Shown here one piece after another: positions 53,158 to 62,061 of a stretch of DNA of 64,000 bases. The notes beneath the pieces were generated by a model. It did not search any database, was not told the origin of the DNA, and was given only the letters and a program-made list of their open reading frames with translations. Where the stretch lies: assembly GCF_012844345.1 (NCBI RefSeq), contig NZ_CP051625.1:620001-684000 (forward strand). The letters run 5' to 3'. Position 1 is the first letter of the stretch; every line of letters begins with the position of its first letter. This stretch comes from Pseudomonas sp. gcc21 (GTDB lineage: Bacteria > Pseudomonadota > Gammaproteobacteria > Pseudomonadales > Pseudomonadaceae). Position numbers and translations under genes: made by a program.

Positions 53158-54375
53158 ATGACTGATGTGAAAAAAGTCGTCCTGGCCTATTCGGGCGGAC
53201 TGGATACGTCGGTAATTCTCAAGTGGTTGCAGGACACTCACAATTGCGAAGTGGTTACCTTCACAGCCGACCTCGGCCAGGGCGAAGAGGTCGAGCCGGC
53301 CCGCGCCAAGGCTCAGGCGATGGGCGTCAAGGAAATCTATATTGATGACCTGCGCGAAGAGTTCGTGCGTGATTTCGTGTTCCCCATGTTCCGCGCCAAC
53401 ACCGTATACGAAGGTGAATATCTGCTGGGCACGTCCATTGCCCGTCCGCTGATCGCCAAACGTCTGATCGAGATTGCCAACGAGACCGGTGCAGATGCCA
53501 TCTCCCACGGCGCCACCGGCAAGGGTAACGATCAGGTACGTTTCGAGCTGGGCGCTTACGCACTCAAGCCCGGCGTCAAGGTTATTGCTCCCTGGCGCGA
53601 GTGGGATCTGTTGTCCCGCGAGAAGCTGATGGACTACGCCGCCAAGCACGGCATCCCGATCGAGCGCCACGGCAAGAAGAAATCCCCGTATTCCATGGAC
53701 GCCAACCTGCTGCACATCTCCTATGAAGGCGGTGTTCTGGAAGATACCTGGGCCGAGCATGAAGAAGACATGTGGCGCTGGACCAAATCTCCGGAAGCCG
53801 CGCCGGACACGCCGACCTACATCGAACTGACCTACAGCAAGGGTGACATCGTCGCCATTGACGGCAAACAGATGAGCCCCGCCGAAGTGCTGACGTATCT
53901 GAACAAGGTAGGCGGCGAAAATGGCATCGGCCGTCTGGATATCGTCGAAAACCGTTTTGTCGGCATGAAGTCCCGCGGCTGCTACGAAACCCCCGGCGGC
54001 ACCATCATGCTCAAGGGACACCGCGCGATCGAGTCCATCTGCCTGGACCGTGAAGTTGCCCACCTGAAAGACAGCCTGATGCCCAAGTATGCCGAGCTGA
54101 TCTACAACGGTTTCTGGTGGAGCCCGGAGCGCGTCATGATGCAGCAGATGATCGATGCGTCCCAGCTTGATGTGAACGGTGTTGTACGTTTGAAGCTGTA
54201 CAAGGGTAACGTCATCGTTACGGGCCGCAAGTCTGACGACTCGCTGTTTGATGCTGCTATTGCCACCTTTGAAGACGACGCGGGTGCCTATGATCAGGCC
54301 GATGCAGCCGGCTTTATCAAACTGAATGCGCTGCGCATGCGTATTGCTGCCAGCAAGGGCCGCAAGCTGCTCTGA
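53158..54375 (+). CDS. argG: Argininosuccinate synthase ArgG
   Basis: 405-residue enzyme joining citrulline and aspartate with ATP in arginine synthesis. The ATP-binding N-terminus [14 protein letters not shown] (P-loop-like, Ser12-Ser18) is diagnostic, with [17 protein letters not shown] and [13 protein letters not shown] later. The start [11 protein letters not shown] at 53158 matches the family and has AGGGAGCG upstream; a reading from 53107 extends into the promoter region. Full length, cytoplasmic. No arginine repressor box was identified. Confidence 0.97.
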   Translation: MTDVKKVVLAYSGGLDTSVILKWLQDTHNCEVVTFTADLGQGEEVEPARAKAQAMGVKEIYIDDLREEFVRDFVFPMFRANTVYEGEYLLGTSIARPLIAKRLIEIANETGADAISHGATGKGNDQVRFELGAYALKPGVKVIAPWREWDLLSREKLMDYAAKHGIPIERHGKKKSPYSMDANLLHISYEGGVLEDTWAEHEEDMWRWTKSPEAAPDTPTYIELTYSKGDIVAIDGKQMSPAEVLTYLNKVGGENGIGRLDIVENRFVGMKSRGCYETPGGTIMLKGHRAIESICLDREVAHLKDSLMPKYAELIYNGFWWSPERVMMQQMIDASQLDVNGVVRLKLYKGNVIVTGRKSDDSLFDAAIATFEDDAGAYDQADAAGFIKLNALRMRIAASKGRKLL

Positions 54376-54474
54376 TATCAGCGGCACACGAGAACGAGGC
54401 CGGCCATCTGATGGCGGGTCTCTCCTCAGTTGCTGAGCCCCTCTATTCATTTCGACAAGCGAGGAAAGATTCGC

Positions 54475-54879
54475 GTGAGACTCCTACACATCATGCTTCG
54501 CGTCGGTAACCTGGACAAATCCGTCGCCTTCTATACCGAGGTGCTGGGTATGACGCTGCTGCGTCGCAAGGATTATCCCGAAGGCCGGTTCACTCTGGCC
54601 TTTGTCGGTTACGGCAACGAAGCGGAGAATGCAGTTCTCGAACTTACCCACAACTGGGATACCGATCATTACGTGCTGGGTACCGGTTACGGGCATATCG
54701 CTATCGAAGTGCATGATGTCTATAAAGCCTGCGAGCAGATCCGCGAAGCCGGTGGCAAGGTAGTTCGCGAGCCGGGCCCGATGAAACATGGCACCAGTGT
54801 GCTGGCCTTCGTCGAAGATCCGGACGGTTACCGCATCGAGTTACTCTCTGATCGTTCGGAACAACCGGACGCGTCCTGA
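54475..54879 (+). CDS. gloA: Lactoylglutathione lyase GloA
   Basis: 134-residue glyoxalase I (VOC fold), converting the methylglyoxal-glutathione hemithioacetal to lactoylglutathione. Metal ligands match the E. coli enzyme: His5, Glu56, His74 and Glu122. A GTG start at 54475, with GAGGAAAG upstream, gives the family N-terminus (V/M)[15 protein letters not shown]; a longer ATG reading from 54430 adds unrelated residues. Followed 19 bp later by the NIT-like protein. Confidence 0.96.
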   Translation: MRLLHIMLRVGNLDKSVAFYTEVLGMTLLRRKDYPEGRFTLAFVGYGNEAENAVLELTHNWDTDHYVLGTGYGHIAIEVHDVYKACEQIREAGGKVVREPGPMKHGTSVLAFVEDPDGYRIELLSDRSEQPDAS

Positions 54880-54898
54880 TCCTTCCTGGAGCGCAAAC

Positions 54899-55789
54899 AT
54901 GGTCCTCGGCACTGTTGCGCTCGCTCTTCTGATTCTTCTGACCGCTTCGCTGCTCTTGCATTCTCGTCGCAAGCGTATGCACGAGCGCGGTCAAGCCTGC
55001 GTGCGTGAACTCGAGCGTATAGCTTGCCTGCGGCAGTTGCTGGAACTGGTGCAGCAGCATCGGGGGTTAAGCTTTGGCGAAATGTCGGGCGAGGGCAGTT
55101 GGCAGGCCCGACGCTGGGCGGTACATCAGGAAGTTTCCGGTCAGTTGGTACGTTGTCAGGCTCACGAAGGCAGCCTGCAATGGTATCCGGGCTGGCATCA
55201 GGCGTTGGCCCGATGGGCCCAGATTGAAAGCGCACAGCAGCAGGAGGTCAGCGCCGAGACAAGCCTGCGCTTGCACAATCGGATGCTGGCGTTATTGCTC
55301 GAGGTGATCCGAGACATCGCCGATCGGCATGACCTCGAATGCCTGGGCGGCCTCGCCACACAGCCTGTCGGGTGCTGGTTGCAGCTGCTCGAGCACACCG
55401 AGCTTCTAGGCCAGGCCCGTGCCATTGGCTCAGGCATTCTTGTGCGTCGCGCGGATGATTCGACACTGCGAACAGAGCTGGAGGCGCTACGTATGCGAAT
55501 CGCAGAGCAGGCCTACCTGCCACTCGCACAACTGCACGCCGACCCGTCCTTACGTCAGCACATGACAACCAAAGTGCAGGAGGCCGAAGATTGCCTGGAC
55601 CGCTTGCTTGAGCTCATTGATCAATTGTTGGCAGCCGAAGGGGGTAACCGGCTTCGCGCGGCGACCTTCTTCCAGACTGCCACCCATGCAATCACTGCGC
55701 ATCTGGTGTTGGTTGATCAGCTGCTGCAGCGGCTGACGATGGCCAATCGGGGCGAGGTTCGCGAACCGCGTAAACCCGAATCCCCCTAG
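54899..55789 (+). CDS. Membrane-anchored protein with NIT-like helical domain
   Basis: 296 residues: one membrane helix (MVLGTVALALLILLTASLLL) then a long, all-helical cytoplasmic or periplasmic region. The block LLELVQQHRGLSFGEMSGEG resembles the first helix of nitrate/nitrite-sensing NIT domains (LQ.HRG.S), and later helices repeat 'W..L' and 'L..L..H' patterns. No kinase or output domain is present. A sensory role is only a hint. The last codons (KPESP and stop) lie inside the gene-end repeat at 55775-55815. Confidence 0.6.
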   Translation: MVLGTVALALLILLTASLLLHSRRKRMHERGQACVRELERIACLRQLLELVQQHRGLSFGEMSGEGSWQARRWAVHQEVSGQLVRCQAHEGSLQWYPGWHQALARWAQIESAQQQEVSAETSLRLHNRMLALLLEVIRDIADRHDLECLGGLATQPVGCWLQLLEHTELLGQARAIGSGILVRRADDSTLRTELEALRMRIAEQAYLPLAQLHADPSLRQHMTTKVQEAEDCLDRLLELIDQLLAAEGGNRLRAATFFQTATHAITAHLVLVDQLLQRLTMANRGEVREPRKPESP

Positions 55790-55815
55790 CCCCCTTTGTC
55801 AAAGGGGGAACTGGT
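55775..55815 (+). repeat. Gene-end palindromic repeat, copy 2 (supplies stop codon)
   Basis: CCCGAATCCCCC-TAG-CCCCCTTTG-T-CAAAGGGGG-AACTGG. The TAG at 55787-55789 is the stop codon of the NIT-like protein, and the hairpin follows. Orientation is the same as copies at 37014 and 56143 relative to the gene end. Confidence 0.8.
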
Positions 55816-55980
55816 CTGCGCTGCTGCGGGCTATAGTTATCGCCTGCGGCCGGGTGCTTGCCGCCGAACTTACAGATCCGTTTGGCACTTTGAGGGGGAA
55901 CTGGTCTGCGCTGCTGCGGACTATAGTTATCGCCTGCGGCCGGGTGCTTGCCGCCGAACTTCAGATCCGTTTAGCACTTT
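55804..55980. repeat. Tandem duplication of a ~90-bp unit
   Basis: A 90-bp unit at 55804-55893 is followed by a near-identical second unit at 55894-55980 (three differences and a one-base deletion seen by eye). Each begins GGGGGAACTGGTCTGCG. The first unit starts inside the hairpin of the gene-end repeat, which suggests the duplication arose there. A reading of 89 codons over it (55796-56062) is spurious. Confidence 0.85.
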
Positions 55981-56142
55981 TTGTCGGGGGCCGATTTCGT
56001 TATCGCCACTGGCTAGTGTTCGTTGCCGTCCTCACAGATTCCTTCAGCAGCTATTCTGCTGAGGGCGCTTTGAGCGGTTGCGAGTTTTCATCATCGCCGG
56101 CCGCATAGAGCTCGCACAGGCACATGTCGGCCCGACTGGCAC

Positions 56143-56190
56143 GGCCAAGTTCCCCTCTTTGCAAAAGGGGGGCTAGGGGGGATTCGGGTT
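56143..56190 (-). repeat. Gene-end palindromic repeat, copy 3
   Basis: Minus strand reads CCCGAATCCCCCCTAG, CCCCCCTTTTGCAAAGAGGGG, AACTTGGCCGTGCCAG, directly past the dGTPase stop at 56200. It shares the outer GTGCCA block with copy 1 (37014). Confidence 0.8.
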
Positions 56191-56199
56191 TGCCGCCGG

Positions 56200-57528
56200 T
56201 TACCCGGGATTTATCCCGCGAATCCGCGCCGCGATATCTGCTGCATACAAATCGGTCATCCCGGCGATGAAGTCGATGACCCGCATATAACTGCTATACA
56301 GATCCCAGTCCTGACGCGGTGCGTTGTTGCCCATCAGGTCGAGTATGCGTTCATGCTTGAAGCTGAGATGCGAGCCGGTGTGTAGTTCATTGACCGCGCC
56401 GCAGAAGGCGTCCAGCAGCGTTTCCAGCGTGCTGTAGGCGCCAATCTCATGCAGCGTTTTGCGCTTGTCCTGGAATATCTTCTTGCGCGCGATACTTTTG
56501 GCTTCCAGCACGCAGTGGCGCGCCCTGGCGGGCATATGCTCAACCAGGTCGCCGGGCAGTTTGCCAGCGAGCAGAGCAGGTTGCTGCTCAACGAAAGCTT
56601 CGGCGGCGGCATTGACCAGATGTTCAATTGCCTTGCCCCGCAGTATCGCCAGTTTGCGGCGTGTTGAATCCATGGGGCCGAGCTGGCGGTAGGTTTCCGG
56701 CAGGTCGTCACCGACCAGGTCCAGCAGCAGTCCCTCTACCTCGGAATACGCCAGCAGCTCCATTTCCAGGCCGTCTTCCAGGTCGATCAGTGCGTAGCAG
56801 ATATCGTCTGCCGCCTCGACCAGATACACCAGCGGATGCCGTGCCCAACTGTGTTCATCCTGCGCGGGCAGGCCGAGCTTGGCGGCGATTTGTTCGAGAA
56901 GCGCGAACTCACCCTGATAGCAACCGAACTTGTGTTTCTTGTAGCCGGGACTGTCAGCGTACCGCGAGGTCCACGGATACTTCAGATAGGCGCCGAGCGT
57001 GGCGTAGGTAAGGCGCATGCCGCCCTCGAACTGGTGATACTCCAGCTGCGTCAGAACCCGGAAACCCTGGGCGTTGCCCTCGAAGTTCAGAAAATCCAGT
57101 TTTTGTGCGTCGGTCAGCGGATCCAGCCAGCCCTGATTCTCGGCCTGGTGAAACCAGTGCCGGATAGCATCCTCGCCGGAGTGTCCGTAGGGCGGGTTAC
57201 CGATATCGTGAGCCAGGCAGGCGGCCTGGACGATAACGCCGATGTCTGCGGGTTCGCACCATTCGGGTAACTCCCCACGGAGCATCTCGGCGACGCGCAT
57301 ACCGAGCGAGCGCCCGACACAGCCGACCTCCAGGCTGTGAGTCAGGCGGGTATGGATATGGTCATTGCTGGAGACTGGGTGAACCTGGGTTTTCTTGCCT
57401 AGCCGGCGAAAGGCGCCGGAGAAGATGACCCGGTCATGATCCTTGTGAAAGGGCGTGCGCCCGAGTTCATCCGAGCTTGCGGCTGGTTTGCCGAGGCGTT
57501 CCCGGCACAGCAGTGTTTCCCAATCCAT
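56200..57528 (-). CDS. dgt: dGTPase (deoxyguanosinetriphosphate triphosphohydrolase)
   Basis: 442-residue HD-domain enzyme that splits dNTPs (dGTP) to deoxynucleoside and triphosphate. HD residues are His64 (RLTHSLE), His107 and Asp108 ([17 protein letters not shown]), with the typical [11 protein letters not shown] start. ATG 57528 is chosen since GGGGAG lies six bases upstream; longer starts at 57564 or 57702 add residues outside the family. Cytoplasmic. Confidence 0.93.
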   Translation of the reverse strand: MDWETLLCRERLGKPAASSDELGRTPFHKDHDRVIFSGAFRRLGKKTQVHPVSSNDHIHTRLTHSLEVGCVGRSLGMRVAEMLRGELPEWCEPADIGVIVQAACLAHDIGNPPYGHSGEDAIRHWFHQAENQGWLDPLTDAQKLDFLNFEGNAQGFRVLTQLEYHQFEGGMRLTYATLGAYLKYPWTSRYADSPGYKKHKFGCYQGEFALLEQIAAKLGLPAQDEHSWARHPLVYLVEAADDICYALIDLEDGLEMELLAYSEVEGLLLDLVGDDLPETYRQLGPMDSTRRKLAILRGKAIEHLVNAAAEAFVEQQPALLAGKLPGDLVEHMPARARHCVLEAKSIARKKIFQDKRKTLHEIGAYSTLETLLDAFCGAVNELHTGSHLSFKHERILDLMGNNAPRQDWDLYSSYMRVIDFIAGMTDLYAADIAARIRGINPG

Positions 57529-57617
57529 TCCGTTCTCCCCGTATTTGCCCGGAGTATGTGACATGCCCGCAGGACTGCCAAGCGTCGGCGGAGATTTAGC
57601 GCGCCGGCAATCCGGAG

Positions 57618-57623
57618 TAGAAT
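57618..57623 (+). promoter_or_regulatory. -10 box of glutaredoxin-like gene
   Basis: GAGTAGAATAGCCGG gives TAGAAT plus GC-rich discriminator; start near 57630, 25 bases before ATG 57655. Confidence 0.5.
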
Positions 57624-57654
57624 AGCCGGCTTTGCCATAATTCCCGGAACTGTC

Positions 57655-57918
57655 ATGTCTTCTGCGCTGACCATCACTCTGTACGGTACCACCGCGTGTC
57701 ATCTATGCGAGGCCGCGGCTGCGCTATTGCAACCCTTTGTCGGCAATGGCGTGCGGGTTAACGAGGTGGATATCACCGAAGACCCGGCGTTGATGGAGCG
57801 CTACCAGCTGCGTATCCCTGTTCTCAAACGTGAAGACACCGGCGATGAGCTCGACTGGCCGGTGAGTTTCGAACAGCTGATCCTGTGGCTGTCCGATGTG
57901 ATCGGCGAGGAGGCCTGA
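57655..57918 (+). CDS. Glutaredoxin family protein (DUF836)
   Basis: 87-residue thioredoxin-fold protein with the redox motif [11 protein letters not shown] and cis-Pro in [10 protein letters not shown] small cytoplasmic thiol oxidoreductase of the glutaredoxin-like DUF836 group; partners unknown. It is followed 2 bp later by the YcgN-type gene and is divergent from dgt. Confidence 0.88.
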   Translation: MSSALTITLYGTTACHLCEAAAALLQPFVGNGVRVNEVDITEDPALMERYQLRIPVLKREDTGDELDWPVSFEQLILWLSDVIGEEA

Positions 57919-57920
57919 GC

Positions 57921-58373
57921 ATGGCGGAGCGCGTTAGAGACTTCTGGAAGCGCAAGACCCTCGCCGAGATGGATCAGCAGGAATGGGAGTCATTGTGTGA
58001 CGGCTGCGGTCTGTGCTGTCTGCAGAAGCTTGAGGACGAGGACGACCCCGCCGCTATCTATTACACCCGGGTGGCGTGCAAGCTGCTGGATCGGGACAGT
58101 TGTCAGTGCAGCGACTATCAAAACCGGCGCAAGCAGGTACCCGATTGCATTCAATTAACGCCCAAGGACGCCAAAGACTTCGGTTGGCTGCCGCCAACCT
58201 GTGCTTATCGACTGGTCGCCGAGGGCGATGATCTGCCCCCGTGGCATCATCTTGTGTGCGGTAACCGCCAGGCGGTACACCAGGTCGGCGTCTCGCAGGC
58301 GGGGCGTATGCTCGCCGAAGGGGCCGTAGACGAAGACGATTGGGAAGACCACATCATCTTTCGGGTGGGCTAG
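57921..58373 (+). CDS. YcgN-family cysteine-cluster protein
   Basis: 150-residue cytoplasmic protein of the YcgN/UPF0260 family: cluster [12 protein letters not shown] near residue 28, then [24 protein letters not shown] and a later VCG. Eight or more conserved cysteines likely bind zinc or an Fe-S cluster. Function unknown. The start at 57921 directly follows the glutaredoxin-like stop, suggesting joint redox-related roles. Confidence 0.9.
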   Translation: MAERVRDFWKRKTLAEMDQQEWESLCDGCGLCCLQKLEDEDDPAAIYYTRVACKLLDRDSCQCSDYQNRRKQVPDCIQLTPKDAKDFGWLPPTCAYRLVAEGDDLPPWHHLVCGNRQAVHQVGVSQAGRMLAEGAVDEDDWEDHIIFRVG

Positions 58374-58470
58374 GGTTTCCACAGGGACGTGGCAAAGCAG
58401 AGCTGGCTTGTATTCGCCCGGCCGGCCCTTTCTGGCCCGTCAAGCCGGCTTGCTGTCACACATCATCAGA

Positions 58471-58494
58471 GCCAGGCACCCGAGGGTACCTGGC
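58471..58494. terminator. Convergent stem-loop
   Basis: GCCAGGCACC-N4-GGTACCTGGC, a nine-pair stem with one mismatch, between the stop codons of the YcgN gene (58373) and mlaA (58506). Confidence 0.45.
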
Positions 58495-58505
58495 GCTGTC
58501 CCTGA

Positions 58506-59273
58506 TTACTGACTGATCTGCAGCTCGCGCAACTTGGTGTACAGATAGCGGACCTGGTCGTACTCGAACGGGCTGTCCAGCGCACCATAACGGAAGGGTG
58601 TCCGGTAACGCAGGTCAACGGCCTGGAGTCCGTAGGACCATTTGTGCTCGTTCTTGTGCTCGCGGTTATTGAGGAAATCGACCTCATCCTGAATGGCCCA
58701 GTCTCCCAGGCGCCCTGTGCCGTCACGCAGCGAAGAGGGCCCCAGGAAAGGAATGACCAGATAGGGGCCGGGCGGTACGCCGTAGGTCCCGAGCGTCTGG
58801 CCAAAATCCTCCGATTCCTGCGGCAGCCCCATTGCCCTGGCTACATCGAATATTCCCAGAACCCCGAGCGTCGTGTTCAGTAGCAACCGCGATGTAGTAC
58901 GCGCGCTCTTCTGAATGCGGCCCTGCGCAAGGCTGTTGGCCAGGTTGGATACGTCGCCCAGGTTGCTGAAAACGTTCGAAACGCCGGTGCGAAGGAAACG
59001 TGGAGTGGCCCAGACATAGCCGCGAACGACTGGTAGATACACATACTCGTCGAAGCGTGCGTTGAAGCGGTATACGCGACGGTTGAAGCCTTCGATGGGG
59101 TCATGCACCTTCAACGCGCGCAAGCTTGAGCGCTCGAACTGGTATTCGGTCGCTTCGCGATTGATCTCCAGTGTCTCCAATGGATCTCGATACTGCGGGG
59201 CGTTGGCGGTCTGTGCCTGGACACTGGTGGATGCCAGCAGGGCGAATGCAGTTGCTGCTGCGAGCTTATTCAT
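58506..59273 (-). CDS. mlaA: MlaA (VacJ)-family phospholipid-trafficking protein
   Basis: 255-residue MlaA domain protein, expected to extract misplaced phospholipids from the outer leaflet of the outer membrane for the Mla pathway. HDPIEGFNRRVYRFN, NVFSNLGDVSNLANSLAQG and PPGPYLVIPFLGPSSLRD are the signature. Odd point: the signal peptide ends in TSVQAQ with no lipobox Cys, unlike classical MlaA lipoproteins. The start at 59273 is set by the signal peptide. It overlaps the upstream alpha/beta hydrolase gene by 8 bp. Confidence 0.9.
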   Translation of the reverse strand: MNKLAAATAFALLASTSVQAQTANAPQYRDPLETLEINREATEYQFERSSLRALKVHDPIEGFNRRVYRFNARFDEYVYLPVVRGYVWATPRFLRTGVSNVFSNLGDVSNLANSLAQGRIQKSARTTSRLLLNTTLGVLGIFDVARAMGLPQESEDFGQTLGTYGVPPGPYLVIPFLGPSSLRDGTGRLGDWAIQDEVDFLNNREHKNEHKWSYGLQAVDLRYRTPFRYGALDSPFEYDQVRYLYTKLRELQISQ

Positions 59274-60564
59274 TATCAGTGGCCTCCACGAAGGAAAGAA
59301 TGCGCGCCACGACGTCCTTGTGCTGTAGATTGCCGCCGTGCCCGCCCCGTGGATAGATGAATGCCCGTTCGCCGAAAAGCTCCGCAAGGTATTGGTAATT
59401 TTCCCGGGTCAGAATGAAGTCGTCCGCATTGGTCACCATGGCGATATCCCGGTTGTCGCGCAGATAGTCTTCAATGCTGCGCAGACTGGATTCCTGCGAC
59501 ATGTCTTCAATGCTCTGGTCAGCGTTGCGTGTCTGCCAGTCCGGATACAGCTGGGTCTCCATATAGCATCTGAAATTGCAGAACAGTGCCTGGCGCAGGT
59601 AGGGCGTCAGCGAGGTACTGACCTTGAGCTTCTCATCGACCGGGACGTAAAGGCCGCCGCGGTTGATCACATCCGACATGAAGCTAAGATCAGCCGCGGC
59701 GAAGCGGAATACCGCGCCGATCAGCATGGCCAGTTCGGCATCGGTCAGGGCTTCATCCGAGGCCTGGATCTCGGCAAACAGCCCAGCCTGAACGTCGATG
59801 GTGCCGCGCTTGGCGTAATAGCGTGAGAGTTTGTCGAAGATGTGTTCGTAGAAGTTATCGGTGCCGTCCACGCCTTCAACGCGGGTATAGGGCAGGGCAT
59901 CCAGGCGCGTCACCGAGGTGTAAAGGTCGACGGGCGGGTTCAGTAGAACGATTTTCGAGAAATCGAACTGGCCAAGCTGCTGATCCAGCTCGCCTACAAA
60001 CGCAGCGTTCAGGGCGCCGAGGCTGAAGCCGGCCATATGGTATTCGGTGATCTCGATGCCCTTGGTTTCGCGGGCTTTCTCCACTGCCATGGACATGGCG
60101 GTATGCAAGTCACGCGCATCGCGCCGGCCCAGACCGGGCAGGCCGGAACGTGATGCGGCGGCTATGAAATCATGGTTGGTCGGGGAAGACAGAACAATCA
60201 CGTGCATGCCGGCTTGCCAGAACACCCGCTTCAGATAGTCCATGCGGGCCGTATCGAAACCGGAACCGGTACCGGCAATCAGAAACATCAAAGGGGCCGG
60301 CTCATCCTGCCAGGCAAGTCTGAAATCAAGCTCGTCAAACCCCGAAAGAACAGGTGGGAGCGCGCGGTCAGGCAACACCCGAACGGACAGATTGTCCTGT
60401 TGAACATCTACTTCGGCGGGAACGGGTGCTGCCTGCTGCGGCGGCGTACTGGCGATGGTCGCCATGAAGGCGTTTTCTTCGCTGTAGCTGAAATCCTCAG
60501 CCTGGGCGGCGCAATGTCCAAACAGCGCAATGCTCAAAGTCGCGGTTGCTATGATTCTTTTCAT
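59266..60564 (-). CDS. Secreted alpha/beta hydrolase-like protein
   Basis: 432-residue periplasmic protein: signal peptide MKRIIATATLSIALFGHCA in part, then an alpha/beta hydrolase core with an oxyanion-like GTGSGFD segment, nucleophile elbow GFSLG (YHMAGFSLGALNAAF) and a late His (RGGHGGNLQHK). A lipid or ester hydrolase is possible; acidic member of the triad not assigned. It is coupled to mlaA by an 8-bp overlap, which points to a lipid-related role in the envelope. The start at 60564 follows TTCCGGAAGGA. Confidence 0.8.
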   Translation of the reverse strand: MKRIIATATLSIALFGHCAAQAEDFSYSEENAFMATIASTPPQQAAPVPAEVDVQQDNLSVRVLPDRALPPVLSGFDELDFRLAWQDEPAPLMFLIAGTGSGFDTARMDYLKRVFWQAGMHVIVLSSPTNHDFIAAASRSGLPGLGRRDARDLHTAMSMAVEKARETKGIEITEYHMAGFSLGALNAAFVGELDQQLGQFDFSKIVLLNPPVDLYTSVTRLDALPYTRVEGVDGTDNFYEHIFDKLSRYYAKRGTIDVQAGLFAEIQASDEALTDAELAMLIGAVFRFAAADLSFMSDVINRGGLYVPVDEKLKVSTSLTPYLRQALFCNFRCYMETQLYPDWQTRNADQSIEDMSQESSLRSIEDYLRDNRDIAMVTNADDFILTRENYQYLAELFGERAFIYPRGGHGGNLQHKDVVARILSFVEATDNE

Positions 60565-60696
60565 ATTTCCTTCCGGTTGAATGCGCCGACTATAACCCGA
60601 ACGAGAGCCTCGAATGCGTCCTCTTTCGGTCAGGCTGTCGTCGTTTCGTCCTGCGTTGCGAAACGTCAGCAGACCCTGGGCCAACCGGTATGTTGA

Positions 60697-60915
60697 TCAG
60701 GCATGCATCATCGGCTGAGAGGTCCTCTCCCTGCGCAACAGCTTGCGATATTCAATCCGCTGCCAGAGCCGTTCATGGAAGTAATAGGCAACAGTATTTA
60801 CAGCAGGTTCAACAAGCGCAACCGCGCCACCCAGCAACCAGCTGCCGGTCATGGCATAGACCACGCAAAATGCGATGGAGAAATGCATTAGCGCAAAAGT
60901 AGCTGTCTTGACCAT
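60697..60915 (-). CDS. DUF2061 membrane protein
   Basis: 72-residue protein with two hydrophobic segments (ALMHFSIAFCVVYAMTGSWLLGG ... in parts) and the conserved EPAVNTVAYYFHERLWQRIEY block of DUF2061. Function unknown. A Fur-like box (60932-60950) lies 17 bp before the start, so iron control is likely. Confidence 0.85.
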   Translation of the reverse strand: MVKTATFALMHFSIAFCVVYAMTGSWLLGGAVALVEPAVNTVAYYFHERLWQRIEYRKLLRRERTSQPMMHA

Positions 60916-60931
60916 GGTGTACCTCGAAATG

Positions 60932-60950
60932 AATAAGAATCATTCTTAAT
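60932..60950 (-). promoter_or_regulatory. Fur-like box
   Basis: TAAGAAT-C-ATTCTTA is a perfect 7-1-7 inverted repeat, the pattern of Fur operators, just upstream of the DUF2061 gene. It is the only such site I found in the window. Confidence 0.72.
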
Positions 60951-61096
60951 GAGGTGATACTAGGGGCTGTCGGCCGGACAAGCAAAAAGAAAACAATAAT
61001 CTTCGCGATTGATTTCGCTAATTGGCGGCAGGAGGGTCAATAGGTCGGAGCGAGGCCAGAACGGCCGATGATAGCGGCCGTCATCGACGCGCTTGC

Positions 61097-61128
61097 AAAC
61101 AAAAACGGAAGGGGGATAAGCCCTTCCG
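61097..61128 (-). terminator. Rho-independent terminator of the PA3496-like gene
   Basis: Minus strand GGAAGGG-N6-CCCCTTCC followed by GTTTTTGTTT, nine bases past the stop codon. Confidence 0.85.
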
Positions 61129-61136
61129 CCTCGGTT

Positions 61137-61316
61137 TTATTCGAAGTCGTAATCAGTCAACTGTTTCTGCAGTCTGCGTTCCTCAAGATAATTATCGATC
61201 AGACGGCGTTTGGTCAGACTTGCCTTGGAGTTGGGCGCTGAGTCAGCCTCTGGCGCGTCATCCTCTTCAACAAAATCATCATCATCCAGTTCCAGTTCAA
61301 CTTTCGCTTTAGCCAT
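61137..61316 (-). CDS. PA3496-family small acidic protein
   Basis: 59-residue protein, MAKAKVELELDDDDFVEE at the start and TKRRLIDNYLEERRLQKQL near the end. It matches the small conserved pseudomonad proteins called 'PA3496 family putative envelope integrity protein'; in P. aeruginosa the gene also sits next to nth. Acidic N-terminal half, basic helical C-terminal half, no signal peptide. Role unproven. A clear terminator follows. Confidence 0.82.
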   Translation of the reverse strand: MAKAKVELELDDDDFVEEDDAPEADSAPNSKASLTKRRLIDNYLEERRLQKQLTDYDFE

Positions 61317-61424
61317 GACTCAACTCCACTATGAAGATGCCATTTGCGCACCTTATAGCGGCTGGCCGCGATCAGCGGAAATAGAATTTTTCAATCAAAA
61401 CGCGCAAAAATATCGAATTGCCCG

Positions 61425-62060
61425 CTAGTCCTCAGTCTTTGCCTTGTATTCACACAGGTCTTCGATGAGGCAGCTACCGCATAAAGGCTTTCGCGCCTTG
61501 CATACGTAGCGGCCGTGCAGGATCAGCCAGTGGTGCGCATCGACGAGAAATTCCTTGGGCACATGCTTGAGTAGCTGCTTTTCTACCTCGACTACGTTCT
61601 TGCCCGGCGCGATGCGCGTCCGGTTGCTGACCCGGAAGATATGGGTGTCCACAGCCATTTCCGGATGCCCAAAGGCAGTATTCAGAACCACGTTCGCCGT
61701 CTTGCGCCCGACCCCGGGCAGGGCTTCGAGGGCGGCGCGATCCTCCGGAACCTGCCCGCCGTGCAGATCGATCAACATTTTGCAGGCAGCGATCACGTTT
61801 CGAGCCTTGGTGTTGTACAGGCCGATGGTCTTGATGTATTCCGACAGGCCGTCCACGCCCAGGGCATAGATGGCTTCAGGGGTGTTGGCGACTGGAAACA
61901 GCTTGGCGGTCGCCTTGTTCACGCCTACATCGGTGGCCTGTGCCGACAGCGTGACCGCCACCAGAAGCTCGAAGGGCGTACTGAAGTTCAGCTCGGTGGT
62001 CGGGTTGGGGTTGTCTTCACGCAGCCGGCGGAAAATTTCGTAGCGTTTGGCTTTGTTCAT
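61425..62060 (-). CDS. nth: Endonuclease III
   Basis: 211-residue DNA glycosylase/AP lyase for oxidised pyrimidines (base excision repair). HhH motif LPGVGRKTANVVL with the catalytic Lys and a following Asp (VDTHIFRV), and the [4Fe-4S] cluster Cys187, Cys194, Cys197, Cys203 (C-x6-C-x2-C-x5-C). Full length. It follows rnfE by 1 bp, the common rnf-nth arrangement. Confidence 0.97.
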   Translation of the reverse strand: MNKAKRYEIFRRLREDNPNPTTELNFSTPFELLVAVTLSAQATDVGVNKATAKLFPVANTPEAIYALGVDGLSEYIKTIGLYNTKARNVIAACKMLIDLHGGQVPEDRAALEALPGVGRKTANVVLNTAFGHPEMAVDTHIFRVSNRTRIAPGKNVVEVEKQLLKHVPKEFLVDAHHWLILHGRYVCKARKPLCGSCLIEDLCEYKAKTED

Positions 62061-62061
62061 T

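Larger units (their letters stand above)
55790..56199. other. 410-bp gene-free region framed by inverted repeats
   Basis: Holds the tandem duplication and is bordered by copies of the gene-end repeat in opposite orientation (55775-55815 and 56143-56190), one for each convergent gene. Between 55990 and 56140 I see nothing more. Confidence 0.6.

Noticed and set aside
55804..55980. Possible CRISPR or satellite array
   Set aside because: Only two units in direct contact, no spacers; it is a plain tandem duplication.
55796..56062. 89-codon plus-strand reading with an internal repeat
   Set aside because: The protein repeat simply mirrors the 90-bp DNA duplication; it starts inside the hairpin of a dispersed element.
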